Source: an uncultured Oscillibacter sp.
Lineage (GTDB): Bacteria > Bacillota > Clostridia > Oscillospirales > Oscillospiraceae
DNA: 64,000 nt
Direction: 5' to 3'
Assembly: GCA_910589315.1 (NCBI GenBank)
Contig: CAJUTB010000006.1
Location: forward strand, 1 to 64,000
Position numbers and translations under genes: made by a program. Shown here one piece after another: positions 33,488-41,299 of this stretch. The notes beneath the pieces were generated by a model. It was given only the letters and a program-made list of their open reading frames with translations. It had not been told where the DNA came from and did no database searches. Within the stretch, counting starts at the first letter, position 1; every line of letters begins with the position of its first letter.

Positions 33488-33738
33488 AATCTGGAGAGTT
33501 CAAGGCCGATGGAGAGCGCGGCCCGGAAATACGCCGCATCCTCCAAACGACGGAAACAGGCTTCTTCCCGCAGGATAGCGTCTAATTCGCATATCTGCGC
33601 CTCCGTCAGCGTAGCGCGGAAGGTCTCCCAATGCTGGCAGATATTGGAACCAAGCGTATGGTGTTCCGAACGTGGGAGCCGTTCGCAGACAAGGGTTTCC
33701 TCTGCGTATTCTTCCAGGGCTTGGAGTAAAGTTTCCAT
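33484..33738 (-). CDS. Small helical protein of unknown function (DUF6809-like)
   Basis: The product is 84 aa with AAGGAG before the ATG at 33738. It begins METLLQALEEYAEETLV and ends FRAALSIGLELSRF; the middle is helical with ICELDAILREEACF. It resembles the DUF6809 family of clostridial small proteins, but only in general style. It is driven by a consensus promoter overlaid by an operator palindrome and is divergent from an XRE-type regulator. It overlaps the end of rpe by 4 bp, tail to tail. Confidence 0.65.
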   Translation of the reverse strand: METLLQALEEYAEETLVCERLPRSEHHTLGSNICQHWETFRATLTEAQICELDAILREEACFRRLEDAAYFRAALSIGLELSRF

Positions 33739-33757
33739 GCAATCAACTCCTTTTTGA

Positions 33758-33809
33758 TTTATACCGTTTGGTATAAACTTATTATAATTTATACCAAACG
33801 GTCTGTCAA
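33758..33809 (-). promoter_or_regulatory. Consensus promoter with two palindromic operators
   Basis: On the minus strand TTGACA (33809-33804), 17 bp and TATAAT (33786-33781) form a perfect promoter for the 84-aa gene. A palindrome TTTATACC-GTTT-GGTATAAA lies at 33758-33777, and a second half-symmetric copy, TTTATACC-AAAC-GGT, at 33788-33802, 30 bp apart. The second fills the promoter spacer, the first lies just past the start, so a repressor bound to both would shut the promoter. The divergent HTH protein is the obvious candidate. Confidence 0.75.
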
Positions 33810-33826
33810 GACTTTAGGGAAATATT

Positions 33827-34057
33827 ATGGATATATTTGCAGAAAATTTGATAATACTCCGAAAAGCGAGAGGGTTAAGCCGTCAAGTCGTATCGGATGC
33901 GGTTCATATTTCCGCTAAGAGCTATGAACGGTATGAAAAAAATGAGCGGGAACCTTCTCTTAGCATCGCATACGCGCTGGCTGATTTCTATGGCGTAGCC
34001 ATTGACCAGCTTGCAGGCCGTGCGCCGCTCCCGGAGAATCCAGAGAAAGGAGCCTGA
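33827..34057 (+). CDS. XRE/Cro-type helix-turn-helix regulator
   Basis: The 76-aa protein is a single HTH_3 domain: NLIILRKARGLSRQVVSDAVHISAKSYERYEKNEREPSL, where SRQVVSDAVHISAKSYERYE is the helix-turn-helix. It is close to the palindromic operators at 33758-33802 and likely represses its own divergent region. Its end contains the ribosome site of recR, which starts 6 bp later, so recR may be partly under the same control. Confidence 0.85.
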   Translation: MDIFAENLIILRKARGLSRQVVSDAVHISAKSYERYEKNEREPSLSIAYALADFYGVAIDQLAGRAPLPENPEKGA

Positions 34058-34063
34058 CCCGAT

Positions 34064-34663
34064 ATGGAGTATTTTCCCGTGCCCCTGGAAAAGTTGGTGG
34101 AGCAGTTTGCCCGCCTCCCTGGAATCGGGGGCAAATCCGCCCAGCGGCTGGCTTTTTTCGTCCTGGGCCTGCCGGAACAGGACGCGCAGGAGTTTGCGGA
34201 TGCCATTTTGGATGCAAAACGCAGCATCACCTGTTGTCCTGTCTGCCAGAACTTCACCAGCGGCGGCCTGTGCCCAATCTGCTCGTCTCCCAAACGGGAC
34301 GAACATACCATCTGCGTTGTGGCGGACCCGCGGGATGTGGTTGCGATTGAACGCAGCCGGGAATATCATGGACATTACCATGTCCTGCACGGCGTCATTT
34401 CCCCCATGAACCACGTAGGCCCGGACGACATTGCGGTTAAGCCGCTGGTGGAGCGGGTGGCGAAAGGCGGGGTGGAGGAGGTCATCATGGCCACCAACCC
34501 CGACACCGAAGGCGAGGCGACCGCGATGTATCTTGCCCGTCTGCTGAAGCCCTTCGACGTGCGCGTTACCCGTCTTGCCTATGGAATTCCGGTCGGCAGC
34601 CACCTGGAGTACGCCGACGACGCAACGCTGATGCGCGCCCTGGAAGGGCGGCAGGATATTTAA
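34064..34663 (+). CDS. recR: Recombination protein RecR
   Basis: The 199-aa protein has HhH ARLPGIGGKSAQRLAFF at the N-terminus, a four-cysteine zinc finger CCPVCQNFTSGGLCPIC, and the Toprim domain (CVVADPRDVVAIERS, ATNPDTEGEATAMYL, RLAYGIPVGSHLEYAD). It acts with RecF/RecO to load RecA at gaps. The usual dnaX-ybaB neighbours are absent; instead a small HTH gene lies just upstream. Confidence 0.95.
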   Translation: MEYFPVPLEKLVEQFARLPGIGGKSAQRLAFFVLGLPEQDAQEFADAILDAKRSITCCPVCQNFTSGGLCPICSSPKRDEHTICVVADPRDVVAIERSREYHGHYHVLHGVISPMNHVGPDDIAVKPLVERVAKGGVEEVIMATNPDTEGEATAMYLARLLKPFDVRVTRLAYGIPVGSHLEYADDATLMRALEGRQDI

Positions 34664-34683
34664 GATCCGGAGGAGGTTTTTTT

Positions 34684-35697
34684 GTGCCCGGCATTTCCGT
34701 GATTGTACCCGTCTACCAGGCGGAAAAATTTCTCGCCCAATGTGTGGAAAGCGTAACCCGCCAGACTTTCGCAGACTGGGAACTGCTGCTGATTGACGAC
34801 GGCTGTACGGACGCTTCTCCAGCCCTTTGCGACCGTTTCGCAGAAGCGGACGGCCGTATTCGGGCATTTCACCAGCCTGGAAACCGGGGGGTCAGCGAGG
34901 CCCGCAACCTGGGACTGGACAAGGCTGGAGGCGAGTGCATCGCGTTTCTGGACGCAGACGACCAGCTGGAACCGCAGACGCTGGAAGAGCTGTGGAACCT
35001 CCGGGCGCAGAGCGGTGCGGATACCGCCGGGTGCGCGCATTGGAACGTTTCCGACGCCGGGGCCTCGCCGGAGCAGCTTCTTCCGGCGGGCGTCTATGAC
35101 CGGGAGTCCATACGGGAAGCCATTGTCTATCCGCTGCTGGGCGACCGCCTCCGTGCGCCGGTGTTCAACGGTTTTATCTGGCGGTTTCTGTTTTCCGCCC
35201 AAATACTCCGCGATGCGCAGATTCGTTTTGAGGGCGCGTATTTGGAGGATGAGATTTTCCTCATGGAATACTTCTGCAACGCCGGAAAGCTGGCCGTGAC
35301 GGAAGAACCGCTGTACCGTTACCTTCTGAATCTGAACTCTGCCACACACAAATACATGAAGGATTTCCAGCAGGTGTTTGACCGCTTCATGGAGCGGAAA
35401 ACGGCGGTGGTCCAACGCTATGGCCTGGCGGAAGCCCGTCCTCTCTGGCGGGAGAATTCCAACTGGGCGGGGCTTCTGATTGCCATTGGCAACGAGTACG
35501 CTAGGGGAAACCCGGCGTCCATCCGGCAGCGTCAGGCGGCGGTGGAGACGCTCTGCCAGCGTCCCGACATGGCGGACGCCATTGCGAAGCTCCGGCCGGA
35601 GGGCCTTGGCAAAAACAAGCAGATGGTTGCAAACCTCGTGCGGGGGAAGCATTTCTTCATTCTGACGCAGTTATACCGTTTGAAAAACCGGATTTGA
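34684..35697 (+). CDS. Family 2 glycosyltransferase
   Basis: The 337-aa product starts at a GTG after GGAGGAGG. It is a GT-A enzyme: ISVIVPVYQAEKFLAQCVESV, LLIDDGCTDASPALCD, NRGVSEARNLGLDKA and FLDADDQLEP (DxD). It would add a sugar from a nucleotide donor to a lipid-linked glycan. The next gene is a polymerase/ligase-like protein, so this two-gene set may serve a glycan distinct from the operon at 43-56 kb. Confidence 0.88.
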   Translation: MPGISVIVPVYQAEKFLAQCVESVTRQTFADWELLLIDDGCTDASPALCDRFAEADGRIRAFHQPGNRGVSEARNLGLDKAGGECIAFLDADDQLEPQTLEELWNLRAQSGADTAGCAHWNVSDAGASPEQLLPAGVYDRESIREAIVYPLLGDRLRAPVFNGFIWRFLFSAQILRDAQIRFEGAYLEDEIFLMEYFCNAGKLAVTEEPLYRYLLNLNSATHKYMKDFQQVFDRFMERKTAVVQRYGLAEARPLWRENSNWAGLLIAIGNEYARGNPASIRQRQAAVETLCQRPDMADAIAKLRPEGLGKNKQMVANLVRGKHFFILTQLYRLKNRI

Positions 35698-35720
35698 TTT
35701 CAAAAGAATCGAGGACCGAT

Positions 35721-37247
35721 ATGACCCTTTACCGTGAAAGTTTTCTCTACCGGCTCTGGCGGATGCTCTATGCCGCCTATCATGAGAGCGCGCTGCACCG
35801 GCTGTTTGTCCAGGCTGGCAAGTGGTGCGGCGGTCAGATTGACACCAGCGCCCTCCTGCGGCCTCTGTGCCGGGAAGGGTATGTGGCCAGGGGATGGGCG
35901 GACAGCCTGCTCTGCCGCCTGCTGGCCTTTTGGGCAAATATTCCGATAACCCTGCTCCGCGCTTTATACCGTTTCTTGCAGCCCACCTTTGAGGACAGTT
36001 TTTTTGCCCGGCTGGCGTTCGCGGTGGGCGAGGAAACGGCTGTTGTCCAGTCCTGGCTGATCATGCTCCTTTGGTGCATTCCCTACGAGTATTGGAACAA
36101 TGCCTATACGCTGATGGGGTTTGTGTTTCTGCTGCTGCTGTTCTGCGCCGGGGCCATGCGCCGGGAAACGTACCGTCTGGATGTCAAAACCATCGGCTTT
36201 TACCCGCTGGCGCTGTTTGGGGCGATGTTTCTGGGCGTGGCGTTTTCCTACACCCGGTCGCAGTCTGCGCGGTTTTTGGTGTACCATATCGCGGCGGCTT
36301 TGTGCGTCCTGGTGACGGTGAGCGCGGTGCATACGGCCCGGGATTTGAAGCGTCTGGCGGCGGGAGGAAGCGTCTGCGTGGCGGTGTCGTCGCTCTATGC
36401 GGTCATGCAGAGGGCGCAGGGACTGGAGGTCAACAAATCCTATGTGGATTTGAAACTGAACGCCGATATGCCCAGCCGGGTGATGTCCTTTTTTGACAAC
36501 CCCAACGCCTATGCCGAAGTGCTGATGCTGCTCCTGCCGCTGACTATTGCCTTAGTGCTGTGCAGCAAGAGTACGCTGGGAAAACTGGCGGCCTTTGGAG
36601 CCATGGCATTAGGCATGATCGCTCTGGGCATGACCTATGGCCGGGCCAGCTGGATCGGGTTTGCCTGCGCTATGGCGGTGATGGTGTTCCTGTGGCGGCC
36701 GAGACTGATGCCGCTGTTTTTCCTGCTGTGCCTTGCCGCAGTTCCCTTCCTGCCCGCCAGCATCTGGAATCGGATTTTGACGATAACCAATATGGAGGAC
36801 ACTTCGACGGCCAGCCGCATCCCGCTTTATGAGACGGCGTTGAAAATCATTAAACGGTCGCCGGTTGCAGGCGCGGGCCTGGGAACCGCGGCGGTGCAGT
36901 CCTTTGTGAAGCGGTACAGGCTGTACTGGGGACGCGCCCCGTTTGTCCACGCCCATAATATCTACCTGCAAGTCTGGATTGAAGCGGGATTCCTGGGCCT
37001 TGTGGGCTTTGTAAGCGCGATGCTGTGGAACATCAAGCGGGCGGCGCACACGGTCCGGCACTGCGGCAGCTCCGAGGCCCGGACCCTGACCTGCGGCGCG
37101 GCGGCGGCATTGTGCGGCGCGATGGTCTGCGGCCTGGCGGATTACCTGTGGAATTATCCGCGGGTGATGTGCATTTTCTGGTTTGTGTTCGCAATGGCGT
37201 TGACAGGGACAAGACTCTGTGCGGCAGGGGAGGAGCGCGAGCCGTAA
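35721..37247 (+). CDS. O-antigen ligase/polymerase family membrane protein
   Basis: This 508-aa protein has about ten membrane helices. A Wzy_C/O-antigen ligase signature is visible near residues 355-420: SRIPLYETALKIIKRSPVAGAGLG, then FVHAHNIYLQVWIEAGFLGLVGF with the conserved His. It would polymerise or attach glycan chains to a carrier or wall acceptor. ATG at 35721 follows GAGGA; a longer frame begins 27 nt earlier. A long cytoplasmic amphipathic region precedes the first helix. Confidence 0.82.
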   Translation: MTLYRESFLYRLWRMLYAAYHESALHRLFVQAGKWCGGQIDTSALLRPLCREGYVARGWADSLLCRLLAFWANIPITLLRALYRFLQPTFEDSFFARLAFAVGEETAVVQSWLIMLLWCIPYEYWNNAYTLMGFVFLLLLFCAGAMRRETYRLDVKTIGFYPLALFGAMFLGVAFSYTRSQSARFLVYHIAAALCVLVTVSAVHTARDLKRLAAGGSVCVAVSSLYAVMQRAQGLEVNKSYVDLKLNADMPSRVMSFFDNPNAYAEVLMLLLPLTIALVLCSKSTLGKLAAFGAMALGMIALGMTYGRASWIGFACAMAVMVFLWRPRLMPLFFLLCLAAVPFLPASIWNRILTITNMEDTSTASRIPLYETALKIIKRSPVAGAGLGTAAVQSFVKRYRLYWGRAPFVHAHNIYLQVWIEAGFLGLVGFVSAMLWNIKRAAHTVRHCGSSEARTLTCGAAAALCGAMVCGLADYLWNYPRVMCIFWFVFAMALTGTRLCAAGEEREP

Positions 37248-37383
37248 AACCGCAGGCTTTGGAAACGAAGCGTAAACCGTACCGGCTGGGCGAAGCGTCT
37301 GTCCAGCTGGTATGTTCTGCCATGGCGCAAACGGGAAAATTTCAAAATAATTTCCAGTTTGTGTAAACGCTATCAAAAAAGGC

Positions 37384-37412
37384 TTGCTATTTTCTAAATT
37401 TTACTATATGAT
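37384..37412 (+). promoter_or_regulatory. Promoter of the diguanylate cyclase gene
   Basis: TTGCTA (37384-37389), a 17-bp spacer and TATGAT (37407-37412), about 75 bp before the start codon. The rest of the 238-bp gap shows nothing clear. Confidence 0.6.
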
Positions 37413-37485
37413 CGAGGCGTATGCTGTATTTGATCAGCCAGCCGGCAGCCGGTCGTTTCTGCGGCTCTGGGCGAAAGGAGTACAT

Positions 37486-38403
37486 ATGGAAAAGATATTG
37501 ATTATCGACGATAGTATCGTTCAGGCAGATGTCCTGCGCTCCATTATCAAAGAGGATTATGAGGTTTCCACCGCGCATACGGCGGAAGAAGGGCTCCAGA
37601 TTGCAAAGACCGGGCAGTATTCCCTGATTCTGCTGGACGTGATCATGTCGGGCACGGACGGTTTTACCGTACTGAAAGAGCTTCAGGAGGACGCCGTGAC
37701 ACAGCGCACCCCCGTCATCCTTATCACCAGCCTGACCGACGTGGAACATGAGGTACAGGGCCTGATTATGGGCGCGGTGGATTATATTACAAAGCCGTTT
37801 AATCCTCTTGTGGTCAAGGCGCGGGTGAATACCCATGTCAAGTTGTACCGCTACCGTGCCCTGATTGAAAAAGAGGCCATGGTGGACGAGTTGACAAACC
37901 TTGCGAACCGGCGGCATTACGACAAGCAGTGCATCCAGAAGTGGAATGACGCCATACGCTTAAAAATTCCCTTTTCGGTCTGTATGTTTGACATCGACCG
38001 TTTCAAGGTCTACAACGACACATACGGCCATCCGGCGGGCGACAAGGTGATAGCCGCCGTGGCGGGGGTGCTGTCGGCGTACCTGCGGCGGACGACGGAT
38101 TTTGTGGCCCGGTATGGCGGCGAGGAGTTTGTGGCGATCATCCAGGGCGGCGACGCACAGACCTCCTTTGAACATTTGAAAACCATTCGCCAGGCGGTGG
38201 AGGACCTTCACATCGTTCATTCGCCGCCGGAGTCCCCATGGGTGACGATCAGCGTGGGCGGGATTACCGTTCTGCCGAAGAATGGCGACGTGTATCAGAC
38301 TTATCTGAAAATTGCGGATACCATGCTGTACGATGCAAAACGCTATGGACGAAACCGGGTGATCTGGTGCAACGATTCCATGGAGCAGTGGCGGGAAAAA
38401 TAA
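37486..38403 (+). CDS. Response regulator with diguanylate cyclase (REC-GGDEF)
   Basis: The 305-aa protein starts 5 nt after AAAGGAG. A receiver domain (about 1-120) has LIIDDSIVQAD, phospho-Asp in LILLDVIMSG (near 54) and the Lys in YITKPFNP. The GGDEF domain has LTNLANRRHYD, CMFDIDRFKVYNDTYGHPAGD and RYGGEEF; an RxxD inhibitory site (RTTD) precedes GGEEF by five residues. It should make c-di-GMP when phosphorylated and be product-inhibited. No partner kinase is next to it. A c-di-GMP effector candidate lies in the glycan operon at 50.4-52.3 kb. Confidence 0.93.
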   Translation: MEKILIIDDSIVQADVLRSIIKEDYEVSTAHTAEEGLQIAKTGQYSLILLDVIMSGTDGFTVLKELQEDAVTQRTPVILITSLTDVEHEVQGLIMGAVDYITKPFNPLVVKARVNTHVKLYRYRALIEKEAMVDELTNLANRRHYDKQCIQKWNDAIRLKIPFSVCMFDIDRFKVYNDTYGHPAGDKVIAAVAGVLSAYLRRTTDFVARYGGEEFVAIIQGGDAQTSFEHLKTIRQAVEDLHIVHSPPESPWVTISVGGITVLPKNGDVYQTYLKIADTMLYDAKRYGRNRVIWCNDSMEQWREK

Positions 38404-38412
38404 GACAAACGA

Positions 38413-38452
38413 ATTCGGACGGCCTTTTTAGAAAGACCGTCCGAATGTTTCG
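38413..38452. terminator. Terminator between the cyclase gene and obg
   Basis: A 10-bp stem ATTCGGACGG/CCGTCCGAAT (38413-38422, 38437-38446) lies between two convergent genes, followed by a short T-rich tail. Confidence 0.7.
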
Positions 38453-38468
38453 TTTCCCTTGGAGGGAA

Positions 38469-39749
38469 TTATGTTTGATATTCAAACTCAAAGCCGTCCA
38501 GAGAGAGGGTGTCGCCGTCGGCAATGCCCAATTCTTCCAGACGCTGGAATACGCCGGCATCCCGAAGAACCTTGTCAAACCACATCCGGCTTTCATAGTC
38601 GGAGAAGTTGACATTCGCCATAAGCCGCTGGAGCCAAGCTCCCTCCACCAGCCAGACGCCGTCCTCATGCTGAATGTCCAGGGACGCGGCGTCGCCCGGC
38701 GCGGGAGGCTTCGGGATATACTCCGGCTCAAATACCCGCACCGGCGGCAGCACCGGAAGCCGCTGGGCAATCTGCTGCACCAGCTCCCGGGTGCCCTGGT
38801 GGGTGGCGGCGGACAGTTCAAGAAGGGGATAGCCCAGGGCCTCCGCGTGGGCGCGGAGGCGTTCCAGGTTCTCCGGGTTTTCCAGGATGTCCGTTTTATT
38901 GGCCGCGACAATCTGGGGCCGTTCGGCCAGGGCGGGACTGTACTGCTGCAATTCGGCGTTGATTGCGTCGAAGTCGGCCACCGGGTCCCGGCCCTCGCTG
39001 CCGGAGACATCCACCAGATGCACCAGAAGGCGGCACCGGTCGATATGCCGGAGAAAATCGTGGCCCAGGCCCGCGCCCTCGCTGGCTCCCTCGATGATGC
39101 CGGGAATGTCCGCCATGACAAAGCTGACGCCCTCGTCCACCCACACAACGCCCAGATTGGGAAACAGGGTTGTAAAGTGGTAGTTGGCAATTTTGGGCTG
39201 AGCCTTGCTCACGACCGATAACAGCGTTGATTTTCCCACGTTGGGAAAGCCGATCAGGCCCACGTCCGCCAGCAGCTTGAGTTCCAGGATCACGTCATGG
39301 CTCTCGCCGGGCAGGCCGGCTTTCGCAAAGCGCGGCACCTGGCGGGTCGGCGTGGCAAAGTGGCTGTTGCCCCAGCCGCCCCGGCCGCCCCGGCAGAGGA
39401 CGAAAGGTTCGCTGCTGCTCATGTCCTGTATGATCTCGTTGGTTTCGGCGTCCCGCACCAGGGTTCCGCGGGGGACTTTGATGATCAAATCCTCGCCGTT
39501 TTTGCCGAATTTCCGCTTCCCCTGGCCGTCCATGCCGGTTCCGGCGGTGTATTTGCGTTTGTAGCGGAAGTCCATCAGCGTGGAGAGGTTGTCGTCCACT
39601 TGCAGGATGATGGAGCCGCCCCGCCCGCCGTCGCCGCCGTCAGGGCCGCCTGCCGCCACGTATTTTTCCCGGTGGAACGACACCGCGCCGTTTCCGCCGT
39701 TTCCGGCCCGGACCGAGATCCGGGCTTTGTCGATGAATGATGAAGCCAT
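38469..39749 (-). CDS. obg: GTPase Obg
   Basis: The 426-aa protein has the glycine-rich Obg fold (FIDKARISVRAGNGGNGAVS, GGPDGGDGGRGG) at 1-158, a G domain with GFPNVGKSTLLSVVS (P loop), DIPGIIEGASEGAGLG and NKTD, and a C-terminal OCT domain after about 340. It is a ribosome-assembly and stress GTPase. Unusually, a terminator separates it from the rplU-prp-rpmA operon upstream, so it must use its own promoter in the 250-bp gap. Confidence 0.95.
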   Translation of the reverse strand: MASSFIDKARISVRAGNGGNGAVSFHREKYVAAGGPDGGDGGRGGSIILQVDDNLSTLMDFRYKRKYTAGTGMDGQGKRKFGKNGEDLIIKVPRGTLVRDAETNEIIQDMSSSEPFVLCRGGRGGWGNSHFATPTRQVPRFAKAGLPGESHDVILELKLLADVGLIGFPNVGKSTLLSVVSKAQPKIANYHFTTLFPNLGVVWVDEGVSFVMADIPGIIEGASEGAGLGHDFLRHIDRCRLLVHLVDVSGSEGRDPVADFDAINAELQQYSPALAERPQIVAANKTDILENPENLERLRAHAEALGYPLLELSAATHQGTRELVQQIAQRLPVLPPVRVFEPEYIPKPPAPGDAASLDIQHEDGVWLVEGAWLQRLMANVNFSDYESRMWFDKVLRDAGVFQRLEELGIADGDTLSLDGFEFEYQT

Positions 39750-39836
39750 ATACCCTCTTTTTCACTTCGTACCGGTTGCTGTCACAACTTCGCCGGTCTC
39801 GATAGAATCCATTTCTGCACAGATGATTTTTCCGCA

Positions 39837-39884
39837 TGGGACAGCGCGCCCAGGTAAATTCTCCAGGCCGCTGCGGCTGTCCCA
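39837..39884 (-). other. Long hairpin in the obg leader region
   Basis: TGGGACAGC/GCTGTCCCA (39837-39845, 39876-39884) are perfect 9-bp arms about 90 nt upstream of obg. A TATATT just upstream on the minus strand could be a -10 box. It might be a leader structure controlling obg. Confidence 0.35.
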
Positions 39885-39962
39885 ATATACCGTTTTCGCA
39901 CGGCGGGCGCAGAGAGAACCATAGCGCAAACCGTTTGACGCGTAGATTAGTTGATTCGTAAG

Positions 39963-39993
39963 AAAAATAGCCGCAAACAGTATGTTTGCGGCT
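39963..39993 (-). terminator. Terminator of the rplU-prp-rpmA operon
   Basis: AGCCGCAAACA/TGTTTGCGGCT (39969-39979, 39983-39993) is an 11-bp stem followed on the minus strand by ATTTTTCTT, 9 bp after the rpmA stop. Confidence 0.88.
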
Positions 39994-40001
39994 ATTCTGC
40001 A

Positions 40002-40283
40002 TTACTCCGCCTCGTAGACAGAAACCTGTTTCCGATCTTTGCCCAGATGCTCAAAGCGGACTCTGCCGCTGGCAGTGGCAAAAAGGGTATCGTCGCTTCC
40101 GCGGCCCACGTTCTTGCCGGGGTGAATGTGGGTGCCGCGCTGGCGAACGAGGATATTACCAGCCAGGACAAACTGGCCGTCGGCACGCTTGGGACCAAGA
40201 CGCTTGGCCTTGGAATCACGGCCGTTTTTGGTGGAGCCGCCGCCCTTTTTGTGAGCGAAGAACTGCAAACCAATCTGAATCAT
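40002..40283 (-). CDS. rpmA: 50S ribosomal protein L27 with Prp-cleaved N-terminal extension
   Basis: The 93-aa product has the L27 core from AHKKGGGSTKNGRDS on, including VRQRGTHIHPG and GRGSDDTLFA. It begins MIQIGLQFF before AHKK. This matches the Firmicute extension that the protease Prp must cut between Phe and Ala to expose the mature end at the peptidyl-transferase centre. The prp gene lies just upstream, as expected. Confidence 0.95.
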   Translation of the reverse strand: MIQIGLQFFAHKKGGGSTKNGRDSKAKRLGPKRADGQFVLAGNILVRQRGTHIHPGKNVGRGSDDTLFATASGRVRFEHLGKDRKQVSVYEAE

Positions 40284-40331
40284 AATTACGGACCATCCTT
40301 TCTGTAAAGTAGGGGAGGCAGTTTCAGCCGT

Positions 40332-40670
40332 TCAGGGAACGTCCGCCTCCAGGACTTCGATGTTTTCGGGGAAGCTGTCGTGCAGCGTGGTGAAATAGAG
40401 CATCAACCCTGTCAAAAGGGATTGACTGGCGGTTTCCGACACCTCGTCCAGACCTCCAGGAAGCCGGAGGGAGACTGATGCGGCGGCCTCGTCCACTTTC
40501 ACGGCGGCAGCGAGGCCCAGCACGTCGTTGACAGTTGCTTCCACCAAAGTCACGGCTGCGCTGACAGACGCGCAGAGAATATCCTCTCCGGCTGCGGCGT
40601 AACCGCTGTGTCCGGCGGCGTCAAATCCGGTGATCCGTGCGCCGTCGGTATAAAAGGTGACGCGGGTCAT
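40332..40670 (-). CDS. prp: Ribosomal-processing cysteine protease Prp
   Basis: The 112-aa protein (YsxB family) has the His in GHSGYA (about 22) and Cys in GEDILCASVSAA (about 34), the catalytic pair of Prp, which removes the L27 extension. It lies between rplU and rpmA in the standard order and starts 2 bp after the rplU stop. Confidence 0.93.
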   Translation of the reverse strand: MTRVTFYTDGARITGFDAAGHSGYAAAGEDILCASVSAAVTLVEATVNDVLGLAAAVKVDEAAASVSLRLPGGLDEVSETASQSLLTGLMLYFTTLHDSFPENIEVLEADVP

Positions 40671-40672
40671 AC

Positions 40673-40984
40673 TCAGACGGAGATCTTGCTGATCTCAACC
40701 TTGGTATAAGGCTGGCGATGGCCCTGACGCTTCCGGTAGCCCTTCTTGGGATTGTACTTGAAAATACGGATTTTCTTACCCTTGCCGTTCTTGACGATCT
40801 TGGCCTCCACGGACGCGCCCTCCACGACGGGTGCGCCAAAGGTGGCGTTGTCGCCGTCGATGACGGCCAGAACGCGGTCAAACTTCACGGTGTCGCCGGC
40901 TTCCTGGTCCAGCTTTTCGATAAAGACCACATCGCCCTCGGCCACCTTATACTGTTTGCCTCCGGTCACAATAATTGCGTTCAT
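40673..40984 (-). CDS. rplU: 50S ribosomal protein L21
   Basis: The 103-aa protein begins MNAIIVTGGKQYKVAEGDVV and contains KNGKGKKIRIFKYNPKKGYRKRQGHRQPYT, diagnostic of L21. It heads the rplU-prp-rpmA operon behind a consensus promoter and a short leader. Confidence 0.96.
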   Translation of the reverse strand: MNAIIVTGGKQYKVAEGDVVFIEKLDQEAGDTVKFDRVLAVIDGDNATFGAPVVEGASVEAKIVKNGKGKKIRIFKYNPKKGYRKRQGHRQPYTKVEISKISV

Positions 40985-41100
40985 ACTCTGTTTTCAACTC
41001 CTTCATTACGGGCTCGCTGTCGGGGGCGGTCCCTGGAGGGACGCTTCTGGCCCATTCAAAGCGGCTTTTTTAGTATATCAACAACTTCCAGAATTGTCAA
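40985..41100 (-). promoter_or_regulatory. rplU promoter and probable L21 leader
   Basis: On the minus strand TTGACA (41100-41095), a 17-bp spacer and TATACT (41077-41072). The leader of about 80 nt contains GTCCCTCCAGGGAC and a GGGC/GCCC closing pair before the GAAGGAG ribosome site, in keeping with the autoregulatory L21 leader found in Firmicutes. Leader identity is inferred from position and pairing. The stretch 41101-41254 to its right holds nothing I can name. Confidence 0.65.
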
Positions 41101-41254
41101 GAGAAGTTTTGGCACAGCCTTTTCAAATCGGGGCGGAAAATTGGAAATTGTAGTAACTGTATAAAAAGGTGTGGTGCATTACAGAAAATTTGTGCTGAAA
41201 TGAAGGGGATGGATGTATGTTATTTAGGAAATCTGAAATAATCCCGCAGGCGAA

Positions 41255-41293
41255 GAAAAAGCTACGCAGTTCGGAAGGAGCTGCGTAGCTTTT
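41255..41293 (-). terminator. Terminator of the chemoreceptor gene
   Basis: AGCTACGCAG/CTGCGTAGCT (41261-41270, 41282-41291) is a 10-bp stem followed on the minus strand by TTTTTCTTC. Confidence 0.9.
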
Positions 41294-41299
41294 ATTGGT

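Noticed and set aside
39640..40002. A minus-strand frame of 120 codons between rpmA and obg
   Set aside because: It overlaps the rpmA terminator and the start of obg in another frame and lacks a ribosome site.
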